Below are positions 30,192 to 40,446 of a stretch of DNA of 64,000 bases, piece after piece; positions within the stretch are counted from its first letter, which is position 1; each line of letters starts with the position of its first letter. Source of the DNA: Alicyclobacillus sp. (GTDB lineage: Bacteria; Bacillota; Bacilli; Alicyclobacillales; Alicyclobacillaceae). The stretch lies in the NCBI RefSeq assembly GCF_023511815.1, contig NZ_JAIMAV010000004.1:1-64000 (forward strand). Direction: 5' to 3'. The notes below the pieces were generated by a model, which searched no databases, was not told the origin of the DNA, and saw nothing but the letters and a program-made list of their open reading frames with translations. The position numbers and the translations under genes were made by a program.

Positions 30192-30554
30192 TCAGCCGAG
30201 CACCTTTTTGACCGCCGCAATCACGCGGTCCGCCTGAAACGGTTTGACGACGAAATCCTTGGCCCCGGCCTGAATGGCGTCAATCACCATCGCCTGCTGC
30301 CCCATGGCCGAGCACATGATCACGCGCGCGTTGGGATCGACGGCGCGGATGCGCTTGAGCGCCTCAATTCCGTCCATCTCCGGCATGGTGATGTCCAGCG
30401 TCACCAGATCCGGCTGCAGTTCCTGATATTTCTCCACCGCCTGCACCCCGTCGGACGCCTCACCGACGACCTCGTAGCCATTCTTGGTCAGGATGTCTTT
30501 GATCATCATCCGCATGAACGCCGCGTCGTCGACGACCAGGATTCGATTTGCCAC
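30192..30554 (-). CDS. cheY: CheY-like response regulator
   Basis: VANRILVVDDAAFMRMMIKDILTKNGYEVVGEASDGVQAVEKYQELQPDLVTLDITMPEMDGIEALKRI; GTG start. Confidence 0.95.
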   Translation of the reverse strand: MANRILVVDDAAFMRMMIKDILTKNGYEVVGEASDGVQAVEKYQELQPDLVTLDITMPEMDGIEALKRIRAVDPNARVIMCSAMGQQAMVIDAIQAGAKDFVVKPFQADRVIAAVKKVLG

Positions 30555-30580
30555 CGGTTGCCCACTCCTCCACGTACTGG

Positions 30581-31846
30581 TCACTGCAATTTTTTCACCC
30601 GGTCCACCGGGCTGAGAATGTCCGTTACGCGCACCCCGAAGTTCTCGTCGATGACGACCACCTCACCGGTGGCGATGCGCTTGCCGTTGACAAGGATATC
30701 GACGGGCTCACCCGCCAATTTCTCGAGTTCAATCACCGACCCGGGCGCGAGATCGAGGATCTCCCGGATGGACTTTCGCGTCCGGCCCAACTCCACGGTG
30801 ACGTCGAGCAACACGTCCAGCAACAGCGACAGGTTGCGCGGCGTCTGCGCCGGAGGGTCCCGGTCGTCGAAGTCGGCGAACTGAGGCCGTTTGATCTCCA
30901 CGGCGGGTGCGGGCCGCACGGGCTTGTCCGCAGCCACCGCCGGGGTGGGCGGCCGGTCTGCGGCCGCAACCGCTGCGGGTGCGCCCCGATCCAGGCTCAC
31001 CGATTCCGGGCGCTCCTTGGGTCCCGCCATCCGCTCCCGAAGTGCGGAAGCCTGATCGCCCGGCCTCCCGGGTTGCGTCTCGGCCCTCTCCGGGAGTCCC
31101 CCCTGCGGGCCCGTGCCATCCGCCGGGGCGAGCGCCGCCGACGCCCCGCCCGCAGCGGAATCCTCCCCCGCCATGCCCCGCCGCAGGTGGTCCAACAGCT
31201 CGCGGGCGAAGGAGACCGGCACCAGCTGCATGATGGAGGAGTCAATCAGGTCGCCCACGCGCAGCCGGAAGGAGGTCTTCACCACCCAGTCCTGGTGATC
31301 CAGGCTGAACTCGTCACCGGCGGCGAGATCGACAAACTGGACCTGGGGCGGCGAGATGTTCACCGGGTGGCCGAGCATCGTCGACAGGGCGGTCGCCGCG
31401 CCGCCCATCATCTGGTTCATCGCCTCCGCCACCGCGCTGAGGTGCAGCTCGTTGAGCTCCATGTCGACATTGCGCCCGTCGCCGCCGAGCATCAGGTCGG
31501 CGATGGTCTTCGCGTCCTGCATCTCGACCGCCAGCGCGTTTGTGCCGGACAGGCCCGCGGTGAATTCGACCATGACCATCACGTAAGGGCGGGCGAGATC
31601 AGCCTCGAGGCGCTCGTTGCGCAGAAGCGACACCTGCGGCGTGGTGATCTCGACCCGCCGTTGGAGCAGCGCGGACAGGCTGGTCGCGGCGGATCCAAAG
31701 CTGATGTTGCCGATCTCGCCGAGCATATCCCGCTCCTCGTCGGACAGGGGAGGTGCCTCGTCCAGCGCATCCGCCGCCGGCCACTCGCCGCGCAGCAGGG
31801 CGTCAATCTCCTCCTGAGACAACTTCGCCTGGTCGTTCATCGTCAT
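30581..31846 (-). CDS. fliY: Flagellar motor switch protein FliY/FliN (CheC-like + SpoA domain)
   Basis: SQEEIDALLRGEW..., GEIGNISFGSAATSLSALL, C-terminal SpoA SLLLDVLLDVTVELGRTRKSIREILDLAPGSVIELEKLAGEPVDILVN. Confidence 0.95.
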   Translation of the reverse strand: MTMNDQAKLSQEEIDALLRGEWPAADALDEAPPLSDEERDMLGEIGNISFGSAATSLSALLQRRVEITTPQVSLLRNERLEADLARPYVMVMVEFTAGLSGTNALAVEMQDAKTIADLMLGGDGRNVDMELNELHLSAVAEAMNQMMGGAATALSTMLGHPVNISPPQVQFVDLAAGDEFSLDHQDWVVKTSFRLRVGDLIDSSIMQLVPVSFARELLDHLRRGMAGEDSAAGGASAALAPADGTGPQGGLPERAETQPGRPGDQASALRERMAGPKERPESVSLDRGAPAAVAAADRPPTPAVAADKPVRPAPAVEIKRPQFADFDDRDPPAQTPRNLSLLLDVLLDVTVELGRTRKSIREILDLAPGSVIELEKLAGEPVDILVNGKRIATGEVVVIDENFGVRVTDILSPVDRVKKLQ

Positions 31847-32834
31847 TCACCTCCCGCCACTCCGTCAACACCTTCACCGCGTACCGGCCGTTGCGCTGAC
31901 CGGCGCTCGCCGTGTATGTCGGCACCCCGTTGACGTACACCGTCAACGGAGCCTGTATCGCCTGTTGCAATGGGATCACATCCCCGACCTGCAGATCCAG
32001 CACCTCCGCCATGGTGAGCCGGGCCCGACCCAGCTCCACCGCCACCTCGGCCGCAACGCCCATCAGGTGTTTCGCCAGACGGCGCTCATCTTCCTGTTGC
32101 CATCCACCGGATCGGCGGCTGTCCATGAACCGCTGCGTGCTCAGCCGAGGCAGCACCGGTTCGAGGGTCACGTGCGGAATGCACACATTGACCAATCCCG
32201 AAACCGAACCGATCCGCGCGCTCATCGTGATCACCAGGACGGTCTCGTTGGGCGTCGTCAGTTGGACGAATTGCGGGTTGCTCTCCAGATGCAGGAGCTT
32301 CGGCGAAAGCGCCTCGACGTTCCGCCACGCCTCCGCGATGAATCCCGGCAAAGAGGAGAAGAGCCGTTCGACCAGCGTCAGCTCAATCTCCGTCAATTCC
32401 CGCTCCCGGTATGGGCCGCGCACGAAACCGCCCATCATGCGATCCAGCATGGCGAAGACGACCTGCGGATTGAACTCGAGCACCATCTTTCCGGGCAGGG
32501 GCGCCATCTCCACCAATTGAATGACGGTCAACGGCGGGATGGAACGGATGAACTCCTCGTACGGGAGCTGGTCCACCGTCTCGACCTGCACCTGAACCAC
32601 CGCGCGCAGCTGCCCGGACAGGTGGGTCGTCAACAGGCGGGCGAGGTGCTCGTGGATCCGCCGCAGAATCCGGATGTGATCCTTGGAGAACCGCATGGCC
32701 CGCCGGAAGTCGTAGTTGCGCACCTGCGGGCCCGAGGACTCCTCCCGAATCTCGTCGGCGTTCAGCTCTCCCCGGTTGAGGGCCGACAACAGCGCGTCGA
32801 TCTCCTCCTGCGACAGCACCTCCGACATCCTCAT
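31803..32834 (-). CDS. fliM: Flagellar motor switch protein FliM
   Basis: LSQEEIDALLSALNRGEL..., YDFRRAMRFSKDHIRILRRIHEHLARLLTTHLS. Confidence 0.97.
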   Translation of the reverse strand: MRMSEVLSQEEIDALLSALNRGELNADEIREESSGPQVRNYDFRRAMRFSKDHIRILRRIHEHLARLLTTHLSGQLRAVVQVQVETVDQLPYEEFIRSIPPLTVIQLVEMAPLPGKMVLEFNPQVVFAMLDRMMGGFVRGPYRERELTEIELTLVERLFSSLPGFIAEAWRNVEALSPKLLHLESNPQFVQLTTPNETVLVITMSARIGSVSGLVNVCIPHVTLEPVLPRLSTQRFMDSRRSGGWQQEDERRLAKHLMGVAAEVAVELGRARLTMAEVLDLQVGDVIPLQQAIQAPLTVYVNGVPTYTASAGQRNGRYAVKVLTEWREVNDDERPGEVVSGGD

Positions 32835-32857
32835 CCCTCCCTTCCCGCATCACGCGC

Positions 32858-33289
32858 TCACTGGACGACGATGGTGGAAAAATACACCGCATCGACGCGA
32901 CCCTTGGGCAGCATTCCGTTGACCGCGTCCCGGAGCGCCGCCGCCAGATGCGTGACCCCCGATTGCGTGCGCAGCTCCTGGGCGGTGAAGCCGCGCATCG
33001 TCCGGTTGACCACATCCTGCACCTGCGGCAGGAGGTCTCCCAGCTCCGTCTTCGTCTCGGCGTCGTGCGCCTGCAGCGACAGCGTGAACTGGATCAGGCC
33101 GTCCTGGAGATTCGTGGTATTCTCCGGAAGGTCCACGCGGAGTTGCTTGAGCTCGGTCGCCGTCGGCGCCTTCGCCGCGGTGGTCCTGGCGTGCGCCGAC
33201 TTCCAGTACCAAAACCCGCCCAGGCCGGCCGCGACCAGAACCGCCACCCCCGAAATGATGGAGACCATCCAGACGACCGCGCGCTTCAC
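32858..33289 (-). CDS. fliL: Flagellar basal-body associated protein FliL
   Basis: N-terminal TM, VDLPENTTNLQDGLIQFTLSLQAHDAETKTELGDLLPQVQDVVNRTMRGFTAQELRTQSG; position upstream of fliM. Confidence 0.88.
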   Translation of the reverse strand: MKRAVVWMVSIISGVAVLVAAGLGGFWYWKSAHARTTAAKAPTATELKQLRVDLPENTTNLQDGLIQFTLSLQAHDAETKTELGDLLPQVQDVVNRTMRGFTAQELRTQSGVTHLAAALRDAVNGMLPKGRVDAVYFSTIVVQ

Positions 33290-33507
33290 CCTGACTCCTC
33301 CTTCACGACCCGGGCCCCAGCCAACCCGATCTGCCGGAAAAACGCCGCCATCCGCAGACTCACGTCCTCGGCATCCTCGCGGATCACGTACCGATGCCCG
33401 TTGGTGAGCAGGATCACCGTATCGGGCGTCTGCTCCACGGACTCAAACAACAGCGGGTTCAACCAGATCACGCTGCCGTTCAATCGAGTCAACTGAATCA
33501 AGCCCAT
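33286..33507 (-). CDS. flbD: FlbD-family flagellar protein
   Basis: MGLIQLTRLNGSVIWLNPLLFESVEQTPDTVILLTNGHRYVIREDAEDV. Confidence 0.92.
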   Translation of the reverse strand: MGLIQLTRLNGSVIWLNPLLFESVEQTPDTVILLTNGHRYVIREDAEDVSLRMAAFFRQIGLAGARVVKEESG

Positions 33508-33562
33508 CCCTCCCGGCCGAAGCACCACGCGTGGCCGCTTCGGCCCGCCTCAAGGCCCTCCG

Positions 33563-34429
33563 TCAGCTGTTCTTCAGGTTGACGATGTCCTGGAGGATGG
33601 CGTTGGCCGTGCCGATGATGTGCGAGTTCGCGTCAAACCCCCGCTGCGCCACGATCATCTCCGTGAACTCGCGCGTCAGATCGACATTGGACATCTCCAA
33701 ATAGCCGCTCGCCACAGAGCCGGTGTTGTTCGTACCTGCCACCTGATAGGTGACCGGGCCCGAATTGCTGCCCTCGACGAACAGCGTGTCGCCCACCTTC
33801 TGCAGACCGCCCGGGTTCGGCACCGTGGCGATGGCCAGGTAACCCAATGTGGCGCGCGACACATTGCCGCTGGAATCATTGACCATGGCGGACACGCTGC
33901 CATCCGGGCCGATCTGAACATCCGGCGCCTCCGCCAAGGTGTTTCCCGACGGCACCCAGTTCTTCAGATTGACCGCGGTGGGTGTCGCCGAGCTGGTCGG
34001 TGGCGTGCTTCCCTTGAACCCCGCCGCCACCTTGCCGTCCGGCAGAACCAGGTTCCCGGCGGCGTCTACGCTGAAATCGCCTGCGCGTGTCAAGTACGTC
34101 TGCCCGGAGCTGTCGGTGACGGTGAAGAAACCCGCCCCGTTGATGGCGAGATCCGTCGACACTCCTGTCGACTGGTCCGCTCCCTGCGTGAAGAGGGTAT
34201 CGATCCCGGCGACGCGCATCCCGAGCCCAACCTGCACCGGGTTCGTCCCGCCATTCGATCCCGCCGGCGCGCTGCCTCCCGAGATGGTCTGGCTCAACAC
34301 GTCGGCGAAATCGACGCGCCCCGACTTGAACCCGGGTGTGTTGACGTTCGCGATGTTGTTTCCAATCACATCCAACTTCGTGGCGAAACCCTGCATGCCC
34401 GATATGGCCGAATACATGGACCGAAGCAT
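33563..34429 (-). CDS. flgE: Flagellar hook / hook-basal body protein (FlgE/FlgG family)
   Basis: MLRSMYSAISGMQGFATKLDVIGNNIANVNTPGFKSGRVDFADVLSQT...NVDLTREFTEMIVAQRGFDANSHIIGTANAILQDIVNL. Confidence 0.9.
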   Translation of the reverse strand: MLRSMYSAISGMQGFATKLDVIGNNIANVNTPGFKSGRVDFADVLSQTISGGSAPAGSNGGTNPVQVGLGMRVAGIDTLFTQGADQSTGVSTDLAINGAGFFTVTDSSGQTYLTRAGDFSVDAAGNLVLPDGKVAAGFKGSTPPTSSATPTAVNLKNWVPSGNTLAEAPDVQIGPDGSVSAMVNDSSGNVSRATLGYLAIATVPNPGGLQKVGDTLFVEGSNSGPVTYQVAGTNNTGSVASGYLEMSNVDLTREFTEMIVAQRGFDANSHIIGTANAILQDIVNLKNS

Positions 34430-34476
34430 TTGTCGTCCCCTCCTGTGGCGGCTCTGTGCGCCCAAGCCTTACGGAT

Positions 34477-34857
34477 TCACCCGTCGATGGATTGAACCGC
34501 GTCGATGGCGTACGTCTTTCCATTGACCTGCAGCATCGGCGTGCCGTCCGCACCGAACCGGATCCCCTCCACGGCCCCCGACACGGTGCCTCCCTGCCCA
34601 TCCGAGACCGTGACCTGCGCTCCCATCCATTGGTGCAACGCCGTGCGCTGCAACGTCTGGACGGCCTGCAGCACCTGGCTCTCCGTCTGCGCGACGTTGG
34701 TCATCTGCTCCAGGGCCGTGAACTGAGCAAGTTGTGCCAGGAACTGCGAGTTGTCCATCGGCTGAAGCGGGTCCTGGTACCGCATCTGCGTGACCATCAG
34801 TTGCAAAAAGGCGTCCTTGCCCAGCGTGCCGCCGGGCGCCTGAATACCGTCCGCCAT
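34477..34857 (-). CDS. flgD: Flagellar hook assembly protein FlgD
   Basis: LGKDAFLQLMVTQMRYQDPLQPMDNSQFLAQLAQFTALEQMTNV. Confidence 0.93.
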   Translation of the reverse strand: MADGIQAPGGTLGKDAFLQLMVTQMRYQDPLQPMDNSQFLAQLAQFTALEQMTNVAQTESQVLQAVQTLQRTALHQWMGAQVTVSDGQGGTVSGAVEGIRFGADGTPMLQVNGKTYAIDAVQSIDG

Positions 34858-34869
34858 TCCGTCTCCCTC

Positions 34870-36240
34870 CTACGCCTGCAACCCTCGCCATCCGCCCAGG
34901 GGCGGTCCGGAGGACACGGCTTTGATCCGCGCCGTCCGGCTCCCTTCCGTCACCTCACGCTCCCCCGGGCCATCCCCGTGTGACGACGCTCCTTGCCGGG
35001 AACGGTTGCCCCCCGCATCCGCCTGTCCGGTCCACCCACCGAAGACCACCTGCACGGACGCAACCGCCACTCCGGAGGCCCGAATGGCGTCGGTCAATTG
35101 TCCCGTGAGGCCCGTCAACCACTGGCCGGTGGACCACTGGGCCGCCGCCAACTCCACCCGCACTCCGGCGTCCGTCCGGTGGACGGTCAGAGTCAGATCG
35201 CCCAACCCCTCCGGATGAACCCGCACCTGCACCTGCTGCACGCCATGATCCACCGACTGCACCACCAATCCCGCGAGCTGCGGTGCCGCCTGCGCGTCGA
35301 GATATCGCACGATGGGGTGAGCACCGGAGGGCGAGTTCCCCGATGGCGCGCTTTGGGCCACGAGCGCATTCGCGGAGGGGGTCGGCGCACCCGCCAGACC
35401 CTGCAACCCGTCCTGGGACGATACGGCATGCGCACCGTCCCAGCCGGCCCGTTCCGCGGCATCCGAGGCGCTCATCCCAGTCCCGCTCCGTCCATGTCCG
35501 GTTCCCTGCATAAGCCCGGCAGCGGCCGCGCTCCGACCGTTCCACATGGTCCGATTGCGGCCGGGTTCCGCATCCCCATCCTCTCCGTCCGGCATTTCGG
35601 TGCTGGCTGCGTGCCCCACAAACGGCGAGGTACCGGGGATCTCCGGCATCACGCCTGGCGGCGTTGCCGACCGCGAACCCGACCTTCCAGGCCCCCATTG
35701 GGCCCGTTGGGGTTGAGAAGCGGCCCTCACACCGGTGCCACCCTCGATCCCCTCGGACAAGACCGATGCAAATGTGTCGCTTTGGGCATCCGCGGGCAAT
35801 ACGTCCGCCCTCTGGTTCGTTCGGCCCGCCTGCCCTGCTTGGTTGAATCGGGCCGGCCGCCCGTCCGCTCCGTCCATCGGACGCTCATCCCACGCCATCC
35901 CCGACGGCGGGCCTCCTCCGCCAATCGCGCCGCGTCCGTCGGCCGCGTCCTGCGCGCCGGCCAAACCTTCCGCCCCCGCTCGCGGTCCGCCCCGCCGGGT
36001 TGCGAGCGCCCCCGATTCCTCGCTCAAGGCCGTGGCGGGCACCCCGCGAGGGGATATTCCGGGCGCGGCGGCCGCCCCTTGGGCAGGCATTCCGGGCATT
36101 CCCGGCATGGTGGGTGTCGCGAGAAGACCACTGGCGACCAGCGCCTGCCAGAAGGCATCGGGATCGTCCCGTTTGGGCGGACCGCCTGAAGGGACCGCGT
36201 GTCCACCCGCGGTTGTCGTCGAACCGGCCGAAATCCTCAT
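34870..36240 (-). CDS. fliK: Flagellar hook-length control protein FliK-like
   Basis: Low-complexity N-terminus; C-terminal VQQVQVRVHPEGLGDLTLTVHRTDAGVRVELAA typical of the FliK C-domain; [16 protein letters not shown]. Confidence 0.82.
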   Translation of the reverse strand: MRISAGSTTTAGGHAVPSGGPPKRDDPDAFWQALVASGLLATPTMPGMPGMPAQGAAAAPGISPRGVPATALSEESGALATRRGGPRAGAEGLAGAQDAADGRGAIGGGGPPSGMAWDERPMDGADGRPARFNQAGQAGRTNQRADVLPADAQSDTFASVLSEGIEGGTGVRAASQPQRAQWGPGRSGSRSATPPGVMPEIPGTSPFVGHAASTEMPDGEDGDAEPGRNRTMWNGRSAAAAGLMQGTGHGRSGTGMSASDAAERAGWDGAHAVSSQDGLQGLAGAPTPSANALVAQSAPSGNSPSGAHPIVRYLDAQAAPQLAGLVVQSVDHGVQQVQVRVHPEGLGDLTLTVHRTDAGVRVELAAAQWSTGQWLTGLTGQLTDAIRASGVAVASVQVVFGGWTGQADAGGNRSRQGASSHGDGPGEREVTEGSRTARIKAVSSGPPLGGWRGLQA

Positions 36241-36259
36241 GGCTTCCCTCCTCTCCTCA

Positions 36260-36883
36260 TCATCCGCTGGTATTGCCGGTGTCCGTCGCGTTCCCGCTTC
36301 CATCCGCCGCATTCATCGCGGCCACCCCGGAGGCCTGCGCCATCAGCGCAGCCGCTGTCTGCGCGGGAAGCGCCGCCAGAACCTGCGCCGACGCGTCGGG
36401 CGCCATGGCGGCGATCACGCGCGCCGCCTCGGCGGTGGGCAGCTTGGCGACCACGCCCGCGGCCTGTGCGGGATCCATCCCCGTCAGCCACTGCGCCTCC
36501 TTCACCGCCCGCGCCCGGTCGTCGGCCGCCGCGGCCAATCGGGCTTGCGCCTGTGCCAGTTGTTGCGCAAGCTGTTCCCGGGACTGCTGCGACGCCGTCA
36601 GCTGCTGCTCGAGCGTCGCGACCTGTTTTTGCGCGTCCGCCAACTTTCGCCGGGTATCCTCCAGGGCCTGTTGCGCCTGTGCCAACGGGGTATCTCCGGA
36701 CGAGGCGGTGTCGTGGGACGTCAGATGGCGCACGCTCTGCCACACCGGGACCCCGGCCAGCTGAAGGGCGCCTGCGACCATGGCCACCGTCGCGACCAGC
36801 GGCACGACCACCACCAGGGCGATCCAGGCCAGCACCCGGCCGACGGACCGCCTTTCCGCCCGCATCGCCGCCGTGGCCATCAC
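36260..36883 (-). CDS. MotE/YlxF-family flagellar protein (TM + coiled coil + MgtE-N-like)
   Basis: N-terminal TM, coiled coil, then LTGMDPAQAAGVVAKLPTAEAARVIAAMAPDASAQVLAALP; between fliJ and fliK. Confidence 0.82.
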   Translation of the reverse strand: MMATAAMRAERRSVGRVLAWIALVVVVPLVATVAMVAGALQLAGVPVWQSVRHLTSHDTASSGDTPLAQAQQALEDTRRKLADAQKQVATLEQQLTASQQSREQLAQQLAQAQARLAAAADDRARAVKEAQWLTGMDPAQAAGVVAKLPTAEAARVIAAMAPDASAQVLAALPAQTAAALMAQASGVAAMNAADGSGNATDTGNTSG

Positions 36884-37314
36884 CCCTCGCGCCTCCCGGC
36901 CGCGCGCTGGATGTGATCTTCCAACTCCCGCGCGCGGCGGGCGTTTGTCGCCGCATGTTCGAGGCGAACCTGGGCCTCGACCGCCAATTCCCAGCGCTTC
37001 ACCTCACGATGCGCCTCCTGCATGCGCGATCGCTCCATTTCGAGTGCGGTCTCGGCCGCCGCCAAACGGTCGCCGCGGTGACGCACCCGCGCCGTGAGCG
37101 CCTCCGTGTACTCGTGCCACAGCAACAGGTCCGCGCCGGTCCGGCACCCGTCCCGCCATCCCAGCGCCTCGGCCAGGGCGCGCCGCGCTTCGTCCAACGC
37201 CGCCGACGCGTGCTCCCGCTCGCGCTGCGAACGCCGAAGCGCCGAGGACCTCACCTGCTCCAGCGAGCGGTTGACCGCCAGCAATCTCCGATACCGCCGC
37301 GTCCGGTCCATCAT
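36880..37314 (-). CDS. fliJ: Flagellar export chaperone FliJ
   Basis: 144-aa coiled-coil protein directly after fliI. Confidence 0.85.
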   Translation of the reverse strand: MMDRTRRYRRLLAVNRSLEQVRSSALRRSQREREHASAALDEARRALAEALGWRDGCRTGADLLLWHEYTEALTARVRHRGDRLAAAETALEMERSRMQEAHREVKRWELAVEAQVRLEHAATNARRARELEDHIQRAAGRREG

Positions 37315-38618
37315 GCCGTCCCTCCCGCCATGCGGATCAATTCGGCCACGGACGCCTCCAGGGGCGCGGGCTCATCCGCCGATTGGCGAAGAAATTCCAC
37401 CACCTTGGGGAACATCGCGATGGCCACGTCCGCCTCCGCGTCCGCCCCCCGTTGGTACGCCCCGATCCGCAAGAGATCCTCCACCTCGCTGTACTTCTGC
37501 AACCAACTCCGCACCTGCCTGGCCGCTGCTTGGTGCGCCCCATCCGCCAGAGCCGGGAACAGGCGGCTGAGGCTCTGCAGAACGTCGATGGCGGGAAACC
37601 GGCCCGCGTTGGCGAGCGGCCGGGACAGGACGATGTGCCCGTCGAGGATCCCCCGCACCGCGTCGGCGATCGGATCGTTCAGGTCATCCCCGTCGACCAG
37701 CACCGTGTAGAACGCGGTGATCCGGCCCCGCTTGGCCGTGCCCGCCCGTTCCAACAACCGCGGCAACAGGGCCAGGACGGACGGGGTGTACCCCCGGCTG
37801 GCGGGCGGCTCGCCGACGGCCAATCCAATCTCCCGCTGGGCCATCGCGAATCGGGTCAGGGAGTCCATCATCAGGTTGACGGTGCACCCCTGGTCCCGGA
37901 ACCATTCGGCGATGGTGGTCGCGACGAACGCCGACTTCAGGCGGATGAGAGCCGGTTGATCCGAGGTCGCCACCACCACCACGCTCTTGGCCAGGCCCTC
38001 CTCGCCGAGGTCCCGTTCGAGGAACTCGTTGACCTCGCGCCCGCGCTCGCCGATGAGGGCGATCACGTTGACGTCCGCCGACGTGTGCCGGGCGATCATC
38101 GACAACAGCGTGCTCTTTCCGACCCCGCTGCCCGCGAAAATGCCCATTCGCTGGCCCTCCCCCACGGTCAGCAGGCTGTCGATCGCGCGCACGCCCGTCT
38201 GCAGGGCTCGCTCGATGCGCGGCCTGGCGAGCGGGTTGGGCGGCGCCGCGTCCACCGGCCGCCGTTCCTCCGCGTGCACAGGCCCATTCCCATCCAGGGG
38301 ATGACCCAATCCGTCCAGGACGCGCCCCAACAGCGCCCTGCCGCACGGTGCGGTGAACGACTCCCCGGTCGCCAACACATCCGCCCCCGGCGCGATGGCC
38401 GCCAACTCGCCCATCGGCATCAGGACGAGCCGCTCATCGCGGAACCCGACCACCTCGGCCAGACAATCCGCCCCGGCGGCGGAGGAGAGCCGGCACAGCT
38501 CCCCAATCCGGGCCGGCGGACCCACCGATTCCACGGTCAGGCCCACCACCTTGGTCACACGCCCATACAGGCGGTGCAGCGGTCGCTCGTCGAGCAGTGA
38601 CCGGAGGTCATCCGTCAT
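37311..38618 (-). CDS. fliI: Flagellum-specific ATPase FliI
   Basis: GIFAGSGVGKSTLLSMIARHTSADVNVIALIGERGREVNEFLERDLG; 435 aa from MTDDLRSLL. Confidence 0.97.
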   Translation of the reverse strand: MTDDLRSLLDERPLHRLYGRVTKVVGLTVESVGPPARIGELCRLSSAAGADCLAEVVGFRDERLVLMPMGELAAIAPGADVLATGESFTAPCGRALLGRVLDGLGHPLDGNGPVHAEERRPVDAAPPNPLARPRIERALQTGVRAIDSLLTVGEGQRMGIFAGSGVGKSTLLSMIARHTSADVNVIALIGERGREVNEFLERDLGEEGLAKSVVVVATSDQPALIRLKSAFVATTIAEWFRDQGCTVNLMMDSLTRFAMAQREIGLAVGEPPASRGYTPSVLALLPRLLERAGTAKRGRITAFYTVLVDGDDLNDPIADAVRGILDGHIVLSRPLANAGRFPAIDVLQSLSRLFPALADGAHQAAARQVRSWLQKYSEVEDLLRIGAYQRGADAEADVAIAMFPKVVEFLRQSADEPAPLEASVAELIRMAGGTA

Positions 38619-39420
38619 CCGGCCCCACACCGGGCCTCCCCCCTCGCCGGAGCACCTCGTCCACCACGGTCTGCAACCGTTCCAATCGGGTTTCCAGCCG
38701 GGCGTCCACGCGGCCGCGGTCGGACCGGATCTCCACACCGCCCGGGGCCATCTGCGGATCCGGGATGATGGCGACCTCCCATTCCCCCAGCCGCCCCAAC
38801 CGCCACCTGGGTTGCGACGCGACCGCCGCGTCGTATTCGCTCGGGTGGACGTGCACCTCGGCCCGCGTGCACTCGGAGACACAGCGCAGCAGTTCGGAAA
38901 TCATGGCCCCCACATCCGCGGGCGAGGTCTGCAGTTCCCGCGCGACAAGCCGGCGAACGGCCTCCATGACGAGCGGGCCGAGCGCATCCGGAAGGCTCTC
39001 CCACAGTCGCCGCCGCTCCTCCGCCAGGGCGTCGATCGCCGCGGTCCAAGCGGCCTCGAGTTCCATCCGGCGTTGCTGCAATTCCCGCTCGGCCGCATCG
39101 CGGCCCTCGGCCATGCCCGCCGCGAATCCGGCTTCCTGCGCCTCTCGCGCGATGGCCTCCCGTTGCCTCGACGCATCCGCCAACAACGCCTCCGCCTGCG
39201 CCCGCGCCTGGTCAAGGAGAGCCTCCGCCTCCTGTCGGGCGGCCTCCAACCGCGCTTCCATCTCCGCCCGCATCCGCTCCTCCCGCGCCGGGTCCGTCCG
39301 CGCGGGGTCGGACCTCTCGGCCGACGACCGAACCACCGGCACCACCGGCGCGACGACGGGGATCCGGGCCGCACCGGCGCCGGAACCGACGGTCTCCCAC
39401 CACTTGACCACGTTAGACAA
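38608..39420 (-). CDS. fliH: Flagellar assembly protein FliH
   Basis: TTG start overlapping the fliG stop (LSNVVKWWETVG), long Glu/Ala/Arg coiled coil, VRRLVARELQTSPADVGAMISELLRCVSECTRAEVHVHPSEY. Confidence 0.9.
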   Translation of the reverse strand: MSNVVKWWETVGSGAGAARIPVVAPVVPVVRSSAERSDPARTDPAREERMRAEMEARLEAARQEAEALLDQARAQAEALLADASRQREAIAREAQEAGFAAGMAEGRDAAERELQQRRMELEAAWTAAIDALAEERRRLWESLPDALGPLVMEAVRRLVARELQTSPADVGAMISELLRCVSECTRAEVHVHPSEYDAAVASQPRWRLGRLGEWEVAIIPDPQMAPGGVEIRSDRGRVDARLETRLERLQTVVDEVLRRGGRPGVGPDDG

Positions 39421-40426
39421 TGACGTCGTCCCCCCCGCCTCGCGCCACGATGATCTCGCCGGTCTCCTCCAACCGCCGGATGATGCCGACGATCCGCTGC
39501 TGCGCATCCTCCACATCGCGCAGCCGCACCGGCCCCATGAATTCCATCTCTTCGCGGAACGTCTCCGCCATCCGCTTCGACATGTTGGCAAAGATCACGT
39601 CCTGCACCGGCTGCGGCGCCACCTTGAGCGCCAGCTGCAGATCCTTCGGATCGACATCGCGGATCACGCGCTGAATGGAGCGGTTGTCGAGCAACACGAT
39701 GTCGTCGAAGATGAACATCCGCTTCTTGATCTCGTCGGCCAACTCCGGATCCTGCACCTCGAGTTGCTCCAGGATGGCCTTCTCGGTCCCGCGGTCGACC
39801 CCGTTCAGGATCTTCACCACCGCGTCCACGCCGCCCGTGTGCTGGCTGTCGATGGACGCCATCATCGACAATTTGGATTCCAACACCTGCTCCACCTCGG
39901 CGATCACCTCGGGCGAGGTGCCGCTCATCAGGGCGATGCGGCGCGCCACGTCCGCCTGCAGCTCGTGCGGCAACGCGGAGATCACCACCGCCGCCTGCTG
40001 CGGCTCGAGGTACGACAGGACCAGGGCCATCGTCTGCGGATGCTCGTCCTGCAGAAAGCTGACCAGCTGCCCCGGGTCCACCTTGCGCATGGACTGGAAG
40101 GGGCGAACCTGCAGACTCGCCGTCAATTTGGCCAGCAGCCGTTCCGCCTCCTCGGGGCCCAGCGCTTTCTCCAGCACCTCTTTGGCGTAATCGATCCCGC
40201 CGACCGAGATGTACTCATTGGCGACCGCGATCTCCCGGAACTCGCGCACCACCTGCTCCCGTTGCTCCAGATCCACCTTGCGCAGGTTCGCGATCTCCAG
40301 GGTGAGCTGCTCGACCTCTTCGCGCGTCAGGTTCTGATACACCTTGGCCGCGACCTCGGGTCCCAGGCTGATCAAAAGGACCGCGGCCTTCTGCCTCCCG
40401 GTCAATCCGTTGCGCATCCTCGGCAT
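39413..40426 (-). CDS. fliG: Flagellar motor switch protein FliG
   Basis: GRQKAAVLLISLGPEVAAKVYQNLTREEVEQLTLEIANL...IRRLEETGEIIVARGGGDDVIV. Confidence 0.97.
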   Translation of the reverse strand: MPRMRNGLTGRQKAAVLLISLGPEVAAKVYQNLTREEVEQLTLEIANLRKVDLEQREQVVREFREIAVANEYISVGGIDYAKEVLEKALGPEEAERLLAKLTASLQVRPFQSMRKVDPGQLVSFLQDEHPQTMALVLSYLEPQQAAVVISALPHELQADVARRIALMSGTSPEVIAEVEQVLESKLSMMASIDSQHTGGVDAVVKILNGVDRGTEKAILEQLEVQDPELADEIKKRMFIFDDIVLLDNRSIQRVIRDVDPKDLQLALKVAPQPVQDVIFANMSKRMAETFREEMEFMGPVRLRDVEDAQQRIVGIIRRLEETGEIIVARGGGDDVIV

Positions 40427-40446
40427 CGGTCCCGCCCAACCTCCCC

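Noticed and set aside
34870-36240. Novel Gly/Met-repeat surface protein
   Set aside because: The C-terminal FliK domain and operon position explain it as the hook-length control protein; low complexity in the N-terminus is normal for FliK.
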